The notes beneath the pieces were generated by a model that was given only the letters and a program-made list of their open reading frames with translations, searched no databases and had not been told where the DNA came from. Shown here piece after piece: positions 44,757 to 57,500 of a DNA stretch of 64,000 nt. Position numbers and translations under genes: made by a program. Every line of letters begins with the position of its first letter. Within the stretch, counting starts at the first letter, position 1. This DNA comes from Phaeosaccion multiseriatum (lineage: Eukaryota > Ochrophyta, other classes), in assembly GCA_965112735.1 (NCBI GenBank), contig OZ218955.1:1-64000 (forward strand). The letters run 5' to 3'.

Positions 44757-46370
44757 CTACAGCTCTCCCCCCTCTACTCCTGGCCTCTCCTCCACAAAGA
44801 CCAGCCCAAAGATCGCAAGAGCCACCACAACCACCCCCATGAGCAGCAGCGGCTGAACATGGTGCAGGGACTCCCCGACTCCACCCCACCACGCCCCCTT
44901 CCGTGGCGACCCCCGTCCCCCTCCTCCTTGCGGTGCAACGGCTGCTCTGGCCTTGGTCGCTGGCCCTTCCTTCCCTCCGTTCTGCCCCCACTTGGCGAGC
45001 TTCCCTCCCCACATGCTCCGGGCCTTGTCCTGCTGCGTCCTCCTCTTGATCCGCAATGTCTGCAGCGCAGTTTTGATGCTTTTGTCCGTTGGGTGAAGGA
45101 GAAGAGCTCCTTCCAAATCGGCCGACGCTTCCTCCAGCTTGCCTGTTTCAGCGGCACACGCACGTACACCCACACACACACAGGAGCAAGACCTACCCAG
45201 GTCATCGAAGAGAAAATCCGGGAGGGAGGGAGGGAAGAGGAGAAGCACGCCCTAGTCCAGGCATGGTCCAGGCGAGCGATAGCCCCCCCCCGAGCCTCAA
45301 ACTCAAACTCAAGCTTGTCTTCCTACAACAATACAATTCTACGCACCTAAATCCATGTTCGCTCTGCCTCTCCAGAACAGGGCCTTGGCCATGCTGCTGT
45401 TGCTACTCCTGCTACTCCTGCTACTGGTGCTGCTGCTGCTGTCATTCGCACTCTCCGCTCCTCCCGCCCCTGCTCCCCCTTCGCTGCCGGTGCTTTCCCT
45501 GCAGCAATCATGTGCTTCCGTGGCCAGCGTTACGACTTCCTTGGCAGCCTCCACATCCAGCGCGCTCTGGCGGCTCTTGATGAGGCACTGGCAAAGGTTC
45601 AGCAGCAAGGGCAGCTTGGCCGCGTACACTTGCTGCCTGTGAGCCTCGCTGAGCTCGAAGTTCATCTGTACAGGGGGCAAGAGTGAGTCACACAATTAGG
45701 GCGGGTATGGGTATGTATGCACTGAAAGGAAGGGAAGCGAGAGAGAGGGCGCAAGAAGTGGATCGTTGAGGGATGTGGGCATCAGTCGTCCAGCAGAGCA
45801 AATGAGAAGGGCAGCTTCCTCCCAAGCGAGGCGAGGCAGCTGAGCAGCCCCTCTTTCCTCTCTCCCTTCCGGCCCTCCTCCTATTTTTCCGCTCTCCTCC
45901 TCCTCCTCCTCCTCCTCCTCCTCTTGCGCCTCGCACCTGTAGCTCGTCAAAGCCCACGTGCTCCCGCGCCCTTCTGTAAGCCCGCACAGCCGCCGACAGG
46001 TCCTTCCTCTCAAAGCACTCATTGCCCTCCCTTCTGAGACGGGCGCCGTCTCTTAACCGCTCTTCGAACACGATCGACTTGGGCTGATGAGAGGGGTGTG
46101 ACGGGGGAGGAAGAGAGGAGGGCAGAGAGGGAGAGAGACAAAGAGGGAGGGAGGGAGGGGCCGAGTGCGCAAGTATCATGATCATCATTTCAACATGAGA
46201 GCGACAGCACAGCCTCTCCTCTGCACGAGAGCGCTAACCTTCTCAAGCAGGCTTTGTCCTTCCCCTCCTTGCGTCACGGCTGTTGCTATAGACCTACTCT
46301 CGTCCGTCGGGGTAGGCACCACCTCTACCCCTACTGCTGCTGCTCCTCCTATCGCTGGATCATCTTCCAT
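44757..46370 (-). CDS. Tail-anchored TPR protein, 4 exons
   Basis: Predicted 327 residues from exons 46370-46239, 46083-45937, 45665-45347 and 45142-44757; phases close. A short acidic N-terminus (MEDDPAIGG) leads into a three-unit TPR array: ARLRREGNECFERKDLSAAVRAYRRA, a long second pair of helices (LPLLLNLCQCLIKS ... AKEVVTLATEAHD) with a Ser/Gly loop, and KALFWRGRANMDLGKLEEASADLEGALLLHPTDKSI. A basic linker and one C-terminal hydrophobic segment (LLLMGVVVVALAIFGLVFV) with a short luminal tail predict a tail anchor. The layout resembles the TPR-plus-anchor half of FKBP42- or FKBP38-like immunophilins, but there is no FKBP domain. The likely role is an Hsp90/Hsp70 co-chaperone or adaptor on a membrane; the partner is unknown. 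Confidence 0.83.
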
Positions 46371-46670
46371 GCTGGCGGAGGAGCAGACAGACGGGGGAAA
46401 AATAGGGGGGAATTGACGAGCGACAAAGCCATCTGTGACGCTGGATTACAAGCCGTGAATATGCGGCTATGTCGCCTACAGCAGGGAGGGGTCGGCTTCC
46501 TTCTTCATTGCCTCCACGAGAGTGTCATTATTCAAGACGCACCGCGCGCCCTAAGCGGTACCGCTCTCTTGACTCTCTACTGATGTAGGACATCGAGTCG
46601 CGGCCGGTCACAGCCCATATGCCTCCCCTATTAGCGGAGGCACGCTGCACGCGCCCCTCGTCACACAGTG
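46371..46670. other. Intergenic region
   Basis: 300 bp between the TPR gene start and the stop of the next minus-strand gene. Nothing recognisable. Confidence 0.4.
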
Positions 46671-47522
46671 TCAGCCACCACCACCTCCTCCTCCCCCTCC
46701 CCTTCCCCCCTCACCCTCCTGCTCCGCCCTCCCCTCCTCGTGCCCCTCCCCTTGCCCCTCTTCCTGCTTCTCCTCCTCCGTCCCCTCCCCTCCCCCCTCA
46801 AGCTCGAAAGACTCCTTCAAGTTTTGCCCACCCCCGGCCGCCCCGCCCTCCCTGGCGCCTGAGCTGCGTGCCCCCCCACCCCCGCTCGGAGCCCTGTTGC
46901 CCCTCCCGCCCCCCTCCAAAGTGCACACCTCCTCCCACCGGTCAGCGAAGGCCCTGTCCATAGCTACAGCAAGGCGGTGTATGGTGCGGTGGCGACAGGC
47001 CCAGTCTGCTTGGTATTCCTCCGCAGTGCACCGTGTCTCGATCCTACCCCGGATACGATCCCAAATTCGCTGCCCCTCCTCCTCCTCCTCCTCTCGCTCG
47101 CCCCCCCCCCCCTGGTGCTGAGCCTGACGTGTGCGACGGGCCTCTCTTAGCCCCCCCCTCCCCCTGTCCGCGTGTGCTTGAGCCTCCTCCGCGAGGATGT
47201 CCCTGATGACGACGGCGTGCGCAGCGTGAAAGTGCACAGCGTCGCGGCGGCTGTCCTTGCCTTGGTTGCCGCCTTGCTTGTCTTGTTCGTCCTGCTTGTC
47301 TCGCCTTCTGCCTTTCTCCTCTCGCTGACCCTTCATTTCTGGCACTGGCGGGCCTCTCTCCTCCGACGGGCCCTCCCATTCTGCTGCTCCGCCTCCCTCT
47401 TCCGTGGGAGTCCTCTCCCCTCCTTGCTTCGCTCCCTCTCCAGCCCCGCCGGCATCGGCTCTGCCATGCCTCATGCTGCCGGGGGTTGATCTCCCCCCAG
47501 CCTCCTCCTCCCTCCGCCAGCC

Positions 47523-47557
<35 letters not shown>

Positions 47558-48198
47558 GCCCCCCACGGGCATCGTCGTCGTCATCGTCTGCGGTCGGGCG
47601 AGAGTGAAGGAAGCAAAGCAAACAAGCAAGCAAGGACGGGCGAGGCAGAGGATGCGGAAAGTGTCACGCAGGATGGGTGCGGAAAGGCTATCACTCATCA
47701 AGTCTCACAGCCCCCCCCCCCCCCCCGCTTGGGCGGCTCGGCTGCCACAGCTCCTACGCTATCGCAGTGCTGCGAGCGGGCTGTGCGCCGCGCTACTGAA
47801 CTTGCTGGCTGTGCTTGACTCCAAGGTGGAAGTTCCCTTCCCCGCCTCGAGCAGCCGCAAGACTCACCGTCATCGTCTTCCATCCTCACAGCGGCGGTAG
47901 AGGCGCCAGTGCCATAAGCCGCAGCGGCAGCCGCTGCGGCCGTCATCGTTGTCGGCCTCATAGAGCCTGCGCCGACTGTCACCGGCGAGAAGGCTCCTCC
48001 TCCTCCGCCTGCTCGGCTCAGCGTTTCAAAGGGCGCCATCTGCAGGCTTGACAAGCCATGCGCCTCCCTCGCAGCCGCCCTCTTCTTCCGCCGCCGCTGC
48101 TGCTGCTGCTGCTGCTTCCTCTCTCTCTCTCTCTCGTGAGCCGCCCTCCCCTCCGCCGCCATGGCCTCCTTTTGGGCCTGTGTCCGGATTCGAACCAT
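46671..48198 (-). CDS. Uncharacterised low-complexity protein, 2 exons
   Basis: Predicted 415 residues from exons 48198-47868 and 47587-46671; phases close (MEDDD joined to DDDDAR). The sequence begins with a basic, Gln/Arg-rich helix (residues about 1-50), followed by Gly/Ala and Ser runs and charged low-complexity sequence. The one ordered-looking block lies at about residues 240-345 (DAVHFHAAHAVVIRDILAEE ... RIWDRIRGRIETRCTAEEYQADWACRHRTIHRLAVAMDRAFADRWEEV), predicted helical, with Trp and His residues. The C-terminus is Glu/Gly-rich and ends in polyGly. I do not recognise the family. The ATG at 48198 is the first in-frame one, but an additional upstream exon cannot be excluded. Confidence 0.62.
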
Positions 48199-48835
48199 TT
48201 CAGCCACGCGAGCCTTGCTTCGAGCGAGACGAGATGATGCTTCACAAAGCAAAGCAACAGAACATAGGCGCCGTCGCCCGTGGAAGAGACTCGCCGCACG
48301 GACAGTGCGGCAAAGGAAAGGAGGGCGCCAAGCAATGCGACCGACAAGAGGCGCAGAGAGTAGAGAGCAGAGGGCAGAGAGACGTGTATTCCCTGCTCAA
48401 CAACGTGCCACCCCGAGCTATCTTCCTTCCGGAGTTATGGGGGGAGAATCAGCCAACAAGGGAGGGGGGAGAGGAGAGAGTCCACCCACACGTCGTATGT
48501 ACGTGAGCACCTCTCTCTTTGTAGTCTTTGTTCCCCGTCTTGCTGCAGTGGCCAGGAAAAGGCTCGCCCCGCCCCAACCCCCCACGCTAAAGCCTTCCCC
48601 TCCGCACCTGCTATTTTAAAAGAAGGCTGGAGCAGCCCCCGTCTCTCCTCGTCATTCTCTCTCCCGCCTCCTTCTTCCTCTCTTTTCCCTCACTCTCTCT
48701 TCAATGGGAGGCGTCCTTTTGAAGCGCCCCCTGTCCTAAGCAAATATAAAAAGTGGGTAGTGGGTACCCAATTAATCGGGGACCTTCTTCGCGATGGGTA
48801 AAAGGGCTCGCAACACGCCCCCCGAGTAGCTTGGA
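48199..48835. other. Intergenic region
   Basis: 637 bp between two minus-strand genes, with an AT-richer strip at about 48735-48790. A missed first exon of the gene to its left is possible here. No other feature is recognised. Confidence 0.4.
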
Positions 48836-48884
48836 TTATTTAGGTGTACATATAAACGCGCTCGTGATGGCTTCTGAGTATTCC

Positions 48885-48929
<45 letters not shown>

Positions 48930-49415
48930 ACTAAAGGACTAGGAGGGCCGGAGCCGTGATATCTGCCTCCCGCTCCTCCCACCTTGGGCGAAGTACTGGA
49001 CGCTGACTCAGTCCATGCTGCTGCTACTGCTGCTGAGGAGGAGGAGGAGGGAGGCGGCCGGTGATAATAGGGACGAATGCGGAACTGGTAACATGTCCGT
49101 GGCCGCAGCTTGGTCACAGAGAGGAAGTGCTCTTGCTGAGGGTAGGTGGGTGGCCGGGGGGAGATGGCAGCCGACACCTCGAGCTCCCTGCGGCTCACTG
49201 TACATGCCACTGCGAAGCGGCCAGTGATGCCCGAGCTCCACTGCCGGAGGGGAAGGGGAGGAGGCAGAGCAGCAGGACGACATGAGGCATGCACGAGCGC
49301 ACGCACGTGCACGCGCACACACACACACACGTCGAGAGATAGGGACGGAGAGCGAGGAAGGTTTCCGAGAGAAGAAGGGGGGGAGTGAGAGGGCGAGGGA
49401 GAGACGGAGGGGGTT

Positions 49416-49461
<46 letters not shown>

Positions 49462-52172
49462 CAGTGAGGGTGAGGGAGGGACAGTGAGGGTGAGGGAGGG
49501 TGAGGGAGGGACAGTGAGGGTGAGGGAGGGACAGTGGGGGTGAGGGAGGGACAAAGAGGGTTAGTTCACTGAGCGTCGACTCGTGGGATGAGAGTAAAAG
49601 AGCAACACGCCAACTCACCTCCAGCGTGAACCCCTCGGGTAGGTCTCCTCTCGAGCGATGGCAGCAGAAGGCCTCTCTGTCCCACGCGAGCCGAAGGGCC
49701 GTGGGGCTGAGCTCCTCCACTTGAAGCTGGGGCTCGTGAGGAGGGCGGTAGCGCTTGCCTCTCCTCGCTCCACTCGCCACCTCCTCATAAGCCATCGTCA
49801 GGGCCGAGGACAGCGCCCCGAGCCGCTCCGTGAGTCCTGCCATGGCCGCTCGAGCCATCAAGTCTTCATTATTGTCATCATTTGCGAGCGGGGCGGCCCC
49901 TGCTGGTGGGGAGGGCCGAACGACAACTGGGGCCACGCGCACTGCGGTGGTGGCGGGGAAAGAGGTGAGGTGATGAGGTGAAGAGGAAGGCGGGATACGA
50001 TGGCAGCAGATGCGACAAGACCAACAGACAAGAGAGAACAGAGGGAGGGGAAGACAAACAGACAAGACAGGACAGAGGAAGGGGAAGGCAGGCAGGCAGA
50101 CAGAGGGAGGGGAAGGCCCTAATCCTAAGGCATACAGAGGAGAATATTGACATATTGACCTGTTGCTCCGGGTAAGTGCTGCCCCGTTAGCTGCTGTTGT
50201 ACCGCCTGTTGGTGCTCCGCCTCCTGCTGCCTCCGCTGCACGCCCTCCTCATACGACAGACACGCCGCCAGAGCAACGAGCATCTGCCCCACACACGCAC
50301 AGAGCGCCCACCGGGAGCTGTACAGCAGCAGGTGCTCCTGGGGGCAGGCATATGGGCAGGCAGGCATACGGGCAGGCATACGGGCAGGCATGTGGTCAGG
50401 TTCAGAGAGAGTGCGTAAGCTTACGTAAGAGGGTCAGGGTCACGCTCGCCCCCCGGGAAGGATTGTAGGCCTTTCTCTCTCTCGCCATCTCGCTGCATAC
50501 CCCATATGCCTTCACTCATTGACTCCCTCACTCACTCACCGCTTCCTCTGGGAAGACGAGGCGCGGGAAGAGGAAGAATGTCTTGGTGAAGATGGCGATC
50601 TTGAGGCTCACGAAGGGGCGGCAACCACCCAGCCCGGTGGCGGCTTGGAGCAGCAGCAGGGTGAGGCTCAACACGACGAGCATGGCGGCTTCGAGACAGA
50701 GCTCCACCAAGGACAGAGCAAGCAGGGAGGCCAGCACCAGGGGGTCCAGCAGCCAAAACTCGGACTCCCACACGCGCAGCAGCCTAAGGGGGGGGGCAGG
50801 GGGGCACAACAAAACCTGTGTGTTTCAGTTTCAGTCTGAGTTTCGGACCACCGACAAGAGAGAGACTTGGACTTGGCCGATTGGTGATTCAGATACTTGG
50901 CCGAGTCAGGCACTTGGCCGACTGAGGCACTTGAACGGTTGGTGATTCAGTCACGTTGGGCAAGACAAGTAGAGGGCGCAGAGCCCTCCCCTTTCCCGCC
51001 CTCTCCACCCCTCTCCACCCCTCTCCACCCCTCTCCCTCCCTCCCCACCCCTCCCTCCCTCCCTCCCTCTCCCTCCCTCCCTCCCCCTCTCCCTCCCTGC
51101 CCTCCCCTCCCTCCCTCCCTCCCTCCCTCCCTCCCTCCCTCCCTCCCTCCCCTCCCCTCCCCCCCTGGTCCTACAGGTACACCTCGTACTGGCAGGCACT
51201 TCGCCACTCGCAGGCCTGCCGGCACGCATGGGGCCGCTGCACGCACCGTTCCATGTCTCGCTTGGTGCACGTCACATCACCCCTCCTCTCGGAGCGCGAG
51301 CCTGCGGTGTTAGTGTTGGCTGCTCCTGCTTCCCCGCGGTGTTGGCTGCTCCTGCTCCTGCTCGTGCTCGTAGACCCCTCTCGATTGCCCCTCGTCCCTT
51401 CTCCTCCTCCGCCGCCGCCACCGCCGCAGAAAGACGTGAGGAAGACGGGCAAAGCACCGTTGTTACCGTTGTTACCGTTGGAGCCGCTCATGGAGTCGGC
51501 CCAGGCAAGCATAAAGAAGGTCCTCTCTTCTCTGTGCACCTTCCCCCCTCCCCCTCCCCCTCTGGAGACTTTGGAGACGGGCACAGCGACGCTTGTGGTG
51601 GTCTTGACCTTCATTCCCGAGCCCCTCTCCAGCAAGCCCCTGAGCCACACCAAGGGGGAGCCGTCGTCTCTCACATGCAGCCCCTCTCGGCTGAGGATGA
51701 AGAAGGGCGGCACGGGGCTGCCCATGAGGCGCCGCACATGCTCGTTCGAGTCGTAGTAACCGCCGCTGTCTGCAGGGGCAGTCATCACCGCCACGCGGAA
51801 CAGCCCACTGACCTCTCGTCTCTGTAGCGAGAGGGGGAGGGGACGGGAGGGGACGGGAGGGGACGGGAGGGGGAGAGGCATATCAGAGACACGAGGGAAA
51901 CAGAGGGAGAGAGGGAGAGAGTGTGTGTGAGTGTGCGCTTGCGGGGGGTGCCCAGTGGTGCGTGGGAGGGGCCAGTGGAAAGGAAAGTGAGTAGGTGAGT
52001 GGGTGAGGGGGTGAAGGAGAGGAAAGAGAGCCACACCAACGGAGCACGGAGGAGCCCCTGGGGGGGGGGGGGGGGCAGGCCTCCCGCACGCACACACGTA
52101 GACATACACGCACATACATACACACATACACACACGCACATACGCACACACACACGCGCACGCACACACACA

Positions 52173-52228
<56 letters not shown>

Positions 52229-53676
52229 CGCACACGCACCGTCTTGCTGGATATGAGTTCCAGTGGGATGGCCTTAAGAACGTCCGCCGGCACCTCCCAC
52301 ACCCAGGGCTGAGATCCCGCACTGTCGCTTAGGGCCTCCAAGGCTCTAGGACGACAGAGGCGGGGAGAGGGAGAGGGAGAGACAAGGACACAGGAAGATA
52401 AGACAGAGGGAGAGGGACAGTACAGAGAGAGACATCAGAGAGGGAGGAAGAGAGAGAAAGAGAGAGGCACGCACAAGGGAGGGACAGAGACACAGAAGGA
52501 GGGACAGAGGGAGGACAGAGGGAGGACAGAGGGAGGTGGCCTACGGCAGCCAGGGCGGGTAGAAGCTCAGGTGACCTTAGAAAGTCAGTCAGGTGACCTT
52601 AGAAAGTCAGTCAGGTGACCTTAGAAAGTCAGTCAGGTGACCTTAGAAAGTCAGTCAGGCGACCTTAGAAAGTCAGTCAGGTGACCTTAGAAAGTCAGTC
52701 AGGTGACCTTAGAAAGTCAGGTGACCTTAGAAAGTCAGGTGACCTTAGAAAGTCAGTCAGGTGACCTTAGAAAGTCAGGTGACCTTAGAAAGTCAGGTGA
52801 CCTTAGAAAGTCAGGTGACCTTAGAAAGTCAGTCAGGTGACCTTAGGGCTACAGAGAGGGACGGGGCTTACCCGTTTCTCCACCGAAAGGTGAGGTCCTC
52901 TGGCCACAGCCGAGTGAGCTCGCCCATCAGCCCGCCGTCACTGAGCGGGAGCAGTACAGGAGCAGCAGAGGGGAAGAGAGGGGGGAAAGGGCGGGAAGGT
53001 GCAGGGGCGCCAATCGACAAGAGTCAGCTTTCACCACTTCCTTCCCCTTCCTTCCTTCCTTCGTTTCTTCGTTCTATGCAAGCACAGACGGCCTCAAACT
53101 TCGAACTTCTTGGCAGCCTCTCTCGTACTCGCACGGCTCTCAGGCGGCACTCACGCAGCAGCAGTAGTAGCAACAGCAGCAGCAGCAGCAGCCTGTTTAG
53201 CTGTTGGACCTCTGTTTAGCTGTTGGACCTCTCGCACGGCAGCAGCATCAGCCTCCCTCACTCCTGTCCGTACTCAGCGACAGAGCGATTGGAGCACAGA
53301 AGCCCCCAGCCCTCTCTCCCTCTCTCCCTCCCTCCCTCCCTCCCTCCTTTCCACTCTCTCTGCTCTCTCTGCTTTCTCTCCCCCCTTCTCTCCACTCTCT
53401 CTTTCTCCCTCTCTTTGCTCGCTCTCTCTGTCTTGCTACCCCCCCCCCCTTCTATCGATCTCCCTCCCTCCTCCCCATTCCCCACCTCAAGGCTGAGGTT
53501 CTGCTGAAATTCGAAAAGTCCAGCACGGAGAAGATGCTGCATAGCGTCACGAAGTATGTCAGCATGTATAGGGCGCCGCGCCGCTCGAACGTCTCCCCGC
53601 GATAGAACGACTGAGGTGGATGCCGCAGACGGGAGGGGAAACAGTTCAACAGCGAGGCGGCAAGGGCAACTCTCAT
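48836..53676 (-). CDS. Multipass membrane protein with C-terminal fibronectin type III domain, 8 exons
   Basis: Predicted 718 residues from exons 53676-53486, 52940-52872, 52345-52240, 51821-51181, 50783-50540, 50337-50160, 49941-49619 and 49240-48836; phases close. A stop codon (TAA) directly precedes the ATG in frame. One membrane segment lies near the N-terminus ([20 protein letters not shown]). A loop of about 300 residues follows, ending in a Cys-rich stretch ([20 protein letters not shown]). Next comes a cluster of three or four membrane segments ([50 protein letters not shown]). The C-terminal part contains a fibronectin III-like beta sandwich spanning the exon 7/8 junction ([26 protein letters not shown]) and a Glu-run tail. 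I know no named family with this layout. Surface sensing or adhesion is speculation. Confidence 0.75.
49410..49560. repeat. GA run and AGTGAGGG-type repeats
   Basis: A GA run (49421-49458) followed by repeats of GACAGTGAGGGTGAGG, inside the intron between exons 7 and 8 of the fibronectin III membrane protein. Confidence 0.85.
51000..51164. repeat. CCCT-rich arrays
   Basis: CTCTCCACC and CCCT units in intron 4 of the membrane-protein gene. In its sense they are G/A-rich and lie close to the splice donor at 51180. Confidence 0.85.
52085..52239. repeat. CA/CG-CA array beginning at a splice donor
   Basis: In the sense of the membrane-protein gene, exon 3 ends at 52240 and the intron reads GTGCGTGTGCGTGTGTGCG, then pure GT repeats. 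The array starts at the donor. Confidence 0.92.
52562..52845. repeat. 22-nt repeat array with shortened units
   Basis: About 13-14 copies of GGTGACCTTAGAAAGTCA, with or without an extra GTCA, in intron 2 of the membrane-protein gene (52346-52871). Confidence 0.93.
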
Positions 53677-54081
53677 TTAGCGACTCCACAACATGTCCTC
53701 GTCTCAATAAACACAGCCCCATGCTAAGGGGGGAGGGGAGAGGAAGAGACGGAGGGAGGGGGGGATGGAGGGGAGAGGACAGGTCCTCCTTTCTCCCCCT
53801 CTCCTCCTCCTCCTCCTCCTCCTCCTTCTCCTCCTCGTTCTTCTTCTCCTCCCCCTCGCCTCCCTTCACGGCACATATCTACCACAGAGACACGCCCACT
53901 CTGGAGCAATTGGCACACCCTAAGCTCCTCCTCCTGCTCTTCCTCTTCCTGCTTCCCTCGCCGTCAAGCACACATTCCGCCTCCCTTACCAGCCGAAAGC
54001 ACGTCAAGGCGTCGAAAAGCAAGCTAACGGGCCATATCACCCACATGCTTGCCTCTCCTAATGCACAACAAAGAGAGAGAG

Positions 54082-54156
<75 letters not shown>

Positions 54157-54597
54157 AAGGGGGGGCGGGGGAGAAGAGGGGAAGAGGGGGTTGAGTAACG
54201 GCAGTGGGTTAATATGTAGACAAGCTCTCCAGACGCAAAAGCAACACAGACAAAGGCAACGAGTAGAAGCAGCGAGGCAGAGGTAGCACTGCGATTGAGC
54301 GGAAGAGCGTGGGATGGGACTCACCGAGAGGAGGGAGATTTGGGGGGGAAAGGAGTAGACATCAAGTGCCATCCGCATGCACTAAAAGTAAAATATTGTG
54401 ACCGCCACTTCCATTTCTCCTTCTTCTTCGGACTATTGCATGCCTGAGACGGGGCACTGAGTGGAGGGAGTACTCCGTGACAGATAAAACTACCTGCATG
54501 TAGCCTCGAAAGCGGTCGCACAAGTCCACAGAAAGTTTGCAAGGGCTTTGTGTCTAGTTGGAGGACCTCGCCTTGATACAGTTGTACACACCAGACA
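53677..54597. promoter_or_regulatory. Divergent intergenic region between membrane-protein and thioesterase genes
   Basis: 921 bp between the ATGs of a minus-strand and a plus-strand gene. It includes a CCT-rich strip (53805-53845) and a GA run (54066-54150). It must hold both promoters; no element could be pinned down. Confidence 0.45.
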
Positions 54598-57500
54598 ATG
54601 GCTTCCGCAGGCGTGGTAAGCAGGCAGCATTCGCCGACCTCAGAGGATTCGAGAGTCAGGGGAATGATCGGGGGTGCTCTCTTCGCGAAATCCGGCCCTG
54701 CCCGCTTCTCCCTTCTCTATCCTGTGCCCTCTGCCCTCTTCCCTCTGCCCTCTCCCCTCTGACCTCTGTCCTGTCTGTCCTCTCCCCTCTGTCCTCTATC
54801 CCCCCCCTCCTTTCCCAACCCTTCCCTCTCCCCTGTGACCTCTATCCTCTGCCCTCTCTTCCCTCTCACTGTCCTCTCTCTTTCCTTTCTCCCCTCTCAG
54901 CCGTCCCCGACCGACAAGCAATGGACAGCCTTTCGCCCTCGACGTCCCAACGCCACCCTGCGCCTCTTTTGCTTTGTGAGTGGTAGACAAGAGGACCCTC
55001 CCCGGTCCACTGTCACTCCCCGTCCAATGTTCCTTATGTGCTGTCATCATCTTCACTGACGTGCTACTCTTCGCCCTCGCCACACCCTCCCATCCGCGCC
55101 TCATTCCCCCTCTGCCAGTCGTGGGCGGGTGGGAGCAGCGCGGGGTTTGCCAAGTGGAGGAGCCTTCCTCCCTGGATAGAGCTCGTCGTGTGCGAGCTGC
55201 CGGGCAGGATGGCGAGGGGGAAGGAGCCCCTGCTGCAAGATATTCCAAGTGAGTGAGTGAGTGAGTGAGAGGGAGTGGGTGGGTGAGTGAGTGAGAGAGG
55301 GAGTGAGGGAGTGAGTGAGGGAGTGAGTGAGGGAGTGAGGGAGGGAGTGAGGGAGTGAGTGAGTGGGTGAGTGATTGGGTGAGTGAGTGAGGGAGTGAGG
55401 GAGGGAGTGAGGGAGGGAGGGAGGGGGGGAGTGAGGGAGTGAGGGAGTGATTGACTGAATGAGTGAGTGCGTGAGTGAGTGAGAGAGTGAGGGAGGGAGG
55501 GAGGGAGGGAGTGATTGGGTGAGTGAATGAGGGAGTGAGTGAGTGAGGAAGGGAGTGAGGGAGGGAGTGATTGAGTGAGTGGATGAGTGAGTGATTGACT
55601 GAGTGAGTGAGTGAGGGAGGGAGTGAGTGGATGAGTGAGTGATTGAGAGTGGGTGTGGACTGATAGAGTCGGTAAGCGAATTGGACTGGCACAACCCCCT
55701 TCAGGACCTCACCCTTGGGCTCTTCCCAAGTGCTCTCAAAAGTCTCACCGAGCCCCCCTTCTCGCCTCTCCTGGCCTCTCCTGGCCTCTCCTGGCCTCTC
55801 CTGGCCTCTCCTGGCCTCTCCTGGCCTCTCCTGGCCCCCTCTTGTCGCTGCGCCCTCTTCGCTCTCCTCGCCTTGTAGCGATGGCCCGACTCGGCGTGGC
55901 TGCCTTTCACAGGGAGGGCGTCTTGACCGACAAGCCCTTTGCCGTGTACGGACACAGCATGGGCTCCAAGGTAGGGTACTTGGGCACCGAGGTACCCACT
56001 CTATTTAGCGCAGAGGAGATGGCATTTCACAGGGAGGGGGGAGGGGCGGGCGTTTGTGCAGTGTTTTTCTTCTTCAGCGCCGGTCTGCCTGCCCATATGC
56101 CTGCATGAGTCGCCCCCCTTTACGAGAGTGCCGCGCTGCATGTCGGGTGCCATCCCTTTCAACCCCTTTAGACGGCCTACGAGTTCACTCTTGAGCTGCA
56201 GAGGAAGGGCCTGCCGCTGCCCGTGGCCTTCATCGTGTCCGGCGCTAAACCGCCTCATGTGAGTAAGCCCGGGATACAACGGTACCTGCTCACAGATGGC
56301 TCGGCAAGAGGTCCTCTTGGGACACTCCCTGATGGAGGTTGGGCCTTCCCTCTGCTCTGTGCTCACCCCGCTCCTCCGTGGCTCGCTTTCCGACCCCTTT
56401 CCCTCCCCTCCCTCCTCACCCCTCCGCGTCGCTATGATCCGCTCCGCCCTGCCCTGCCCGTATGCTTCTATCCCAAGGTGCCGCAGGGCCTGCCCGTCAT
56501 GTCAGGGCTGCCCCGAGAGTCTCTGGTGGCGGAGCTGCAGGCAAAGGGCGGTATGCCCCAGAACCTCCCCTCCGAAGTGCTCGATCTGTACCTGCCCGTG
56601 CTCAGGGCCGACTACAGGCAAGTGTTATGTACTACGAAGTACGGGTTATGTAAGTGGTTTGCAAGTGTATGTACGTGTTATGTAAGTGGTATGCAAATGT
56701 CAGTTGGACAAGTCTTATGGTGCGGGGTATGGACGGCTCCGTCCCTCTTTCTCTCACTCCCTCTCTCTCTGACGGACGCCCTCTCTCTCGGACTCTCCCT
56801 CCCTCCCCTCCCTCCCCTCCCTCCCCCCCTCCGCCTACACTACACTACGCAACGCGTGCTGTGCAGAGCTCTGGAGGAGTACACGGGGGGGCAAGCCAAG
56901 GAGCCCCTGCCTCTCGACATCACGTGCTTTCTGGGCAGGTGAGTCACGCATGGCAGTGGATGGCAGTGGATGGCACTGGATGGACATCACAGGCTCGTAC
57001 TCCTCCTGCCCTCGAGGTCTCCTCTCACCAGTCTCCGGCCCTGTCTGCCCTGCCTGTCCTGTGCTCTCCCTGGCCTGCCATTTGTGAATCACTGGTCCAC
57101 CAACGCGCTGCTACTCCACTAGCGCGGATAAAGAGGCCCCCCTGGAGCTGACCCCGGGGTGGGCGGATTTCACTCTTGGCTCGTACCGGCAGGAGGTGTT
57201 CCAGGGGGGGGGGCACTTCTTCCTGCTGGACATGAAGGACGAGGTGCTGCCCAAGCTTGTCGAGGTGCTCACGGAGGCAACGCAGCCCGGGCCCAAGCAA
57301 GGGCAAGGGCAGGAGCAAGAGTCGCCGTCGGACAAGTAAGCAAGCTTCCCTCACAGAAGGCATACGGGCAGGGCCTGGAGAGGACGGGGAGGGGGAAACC
57401 GTGCCATGGAGAGGGGAGAGGGAGGCGGCGGGAGGCGAAAGATTTCCTCCTGTTGTATTACCAACTTGTGTCCCTTTCGCGCCCCCCCCCCTGCTGTTCT

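Noticed and set aside
55701-55760. A protein-like stretch (DLTLGLFPSALKSLTEP) as an additional thioesterase exon
   Set aside because: The second domain has no counterpart and exon lengths match perfectly without it. No suitable donor follows.
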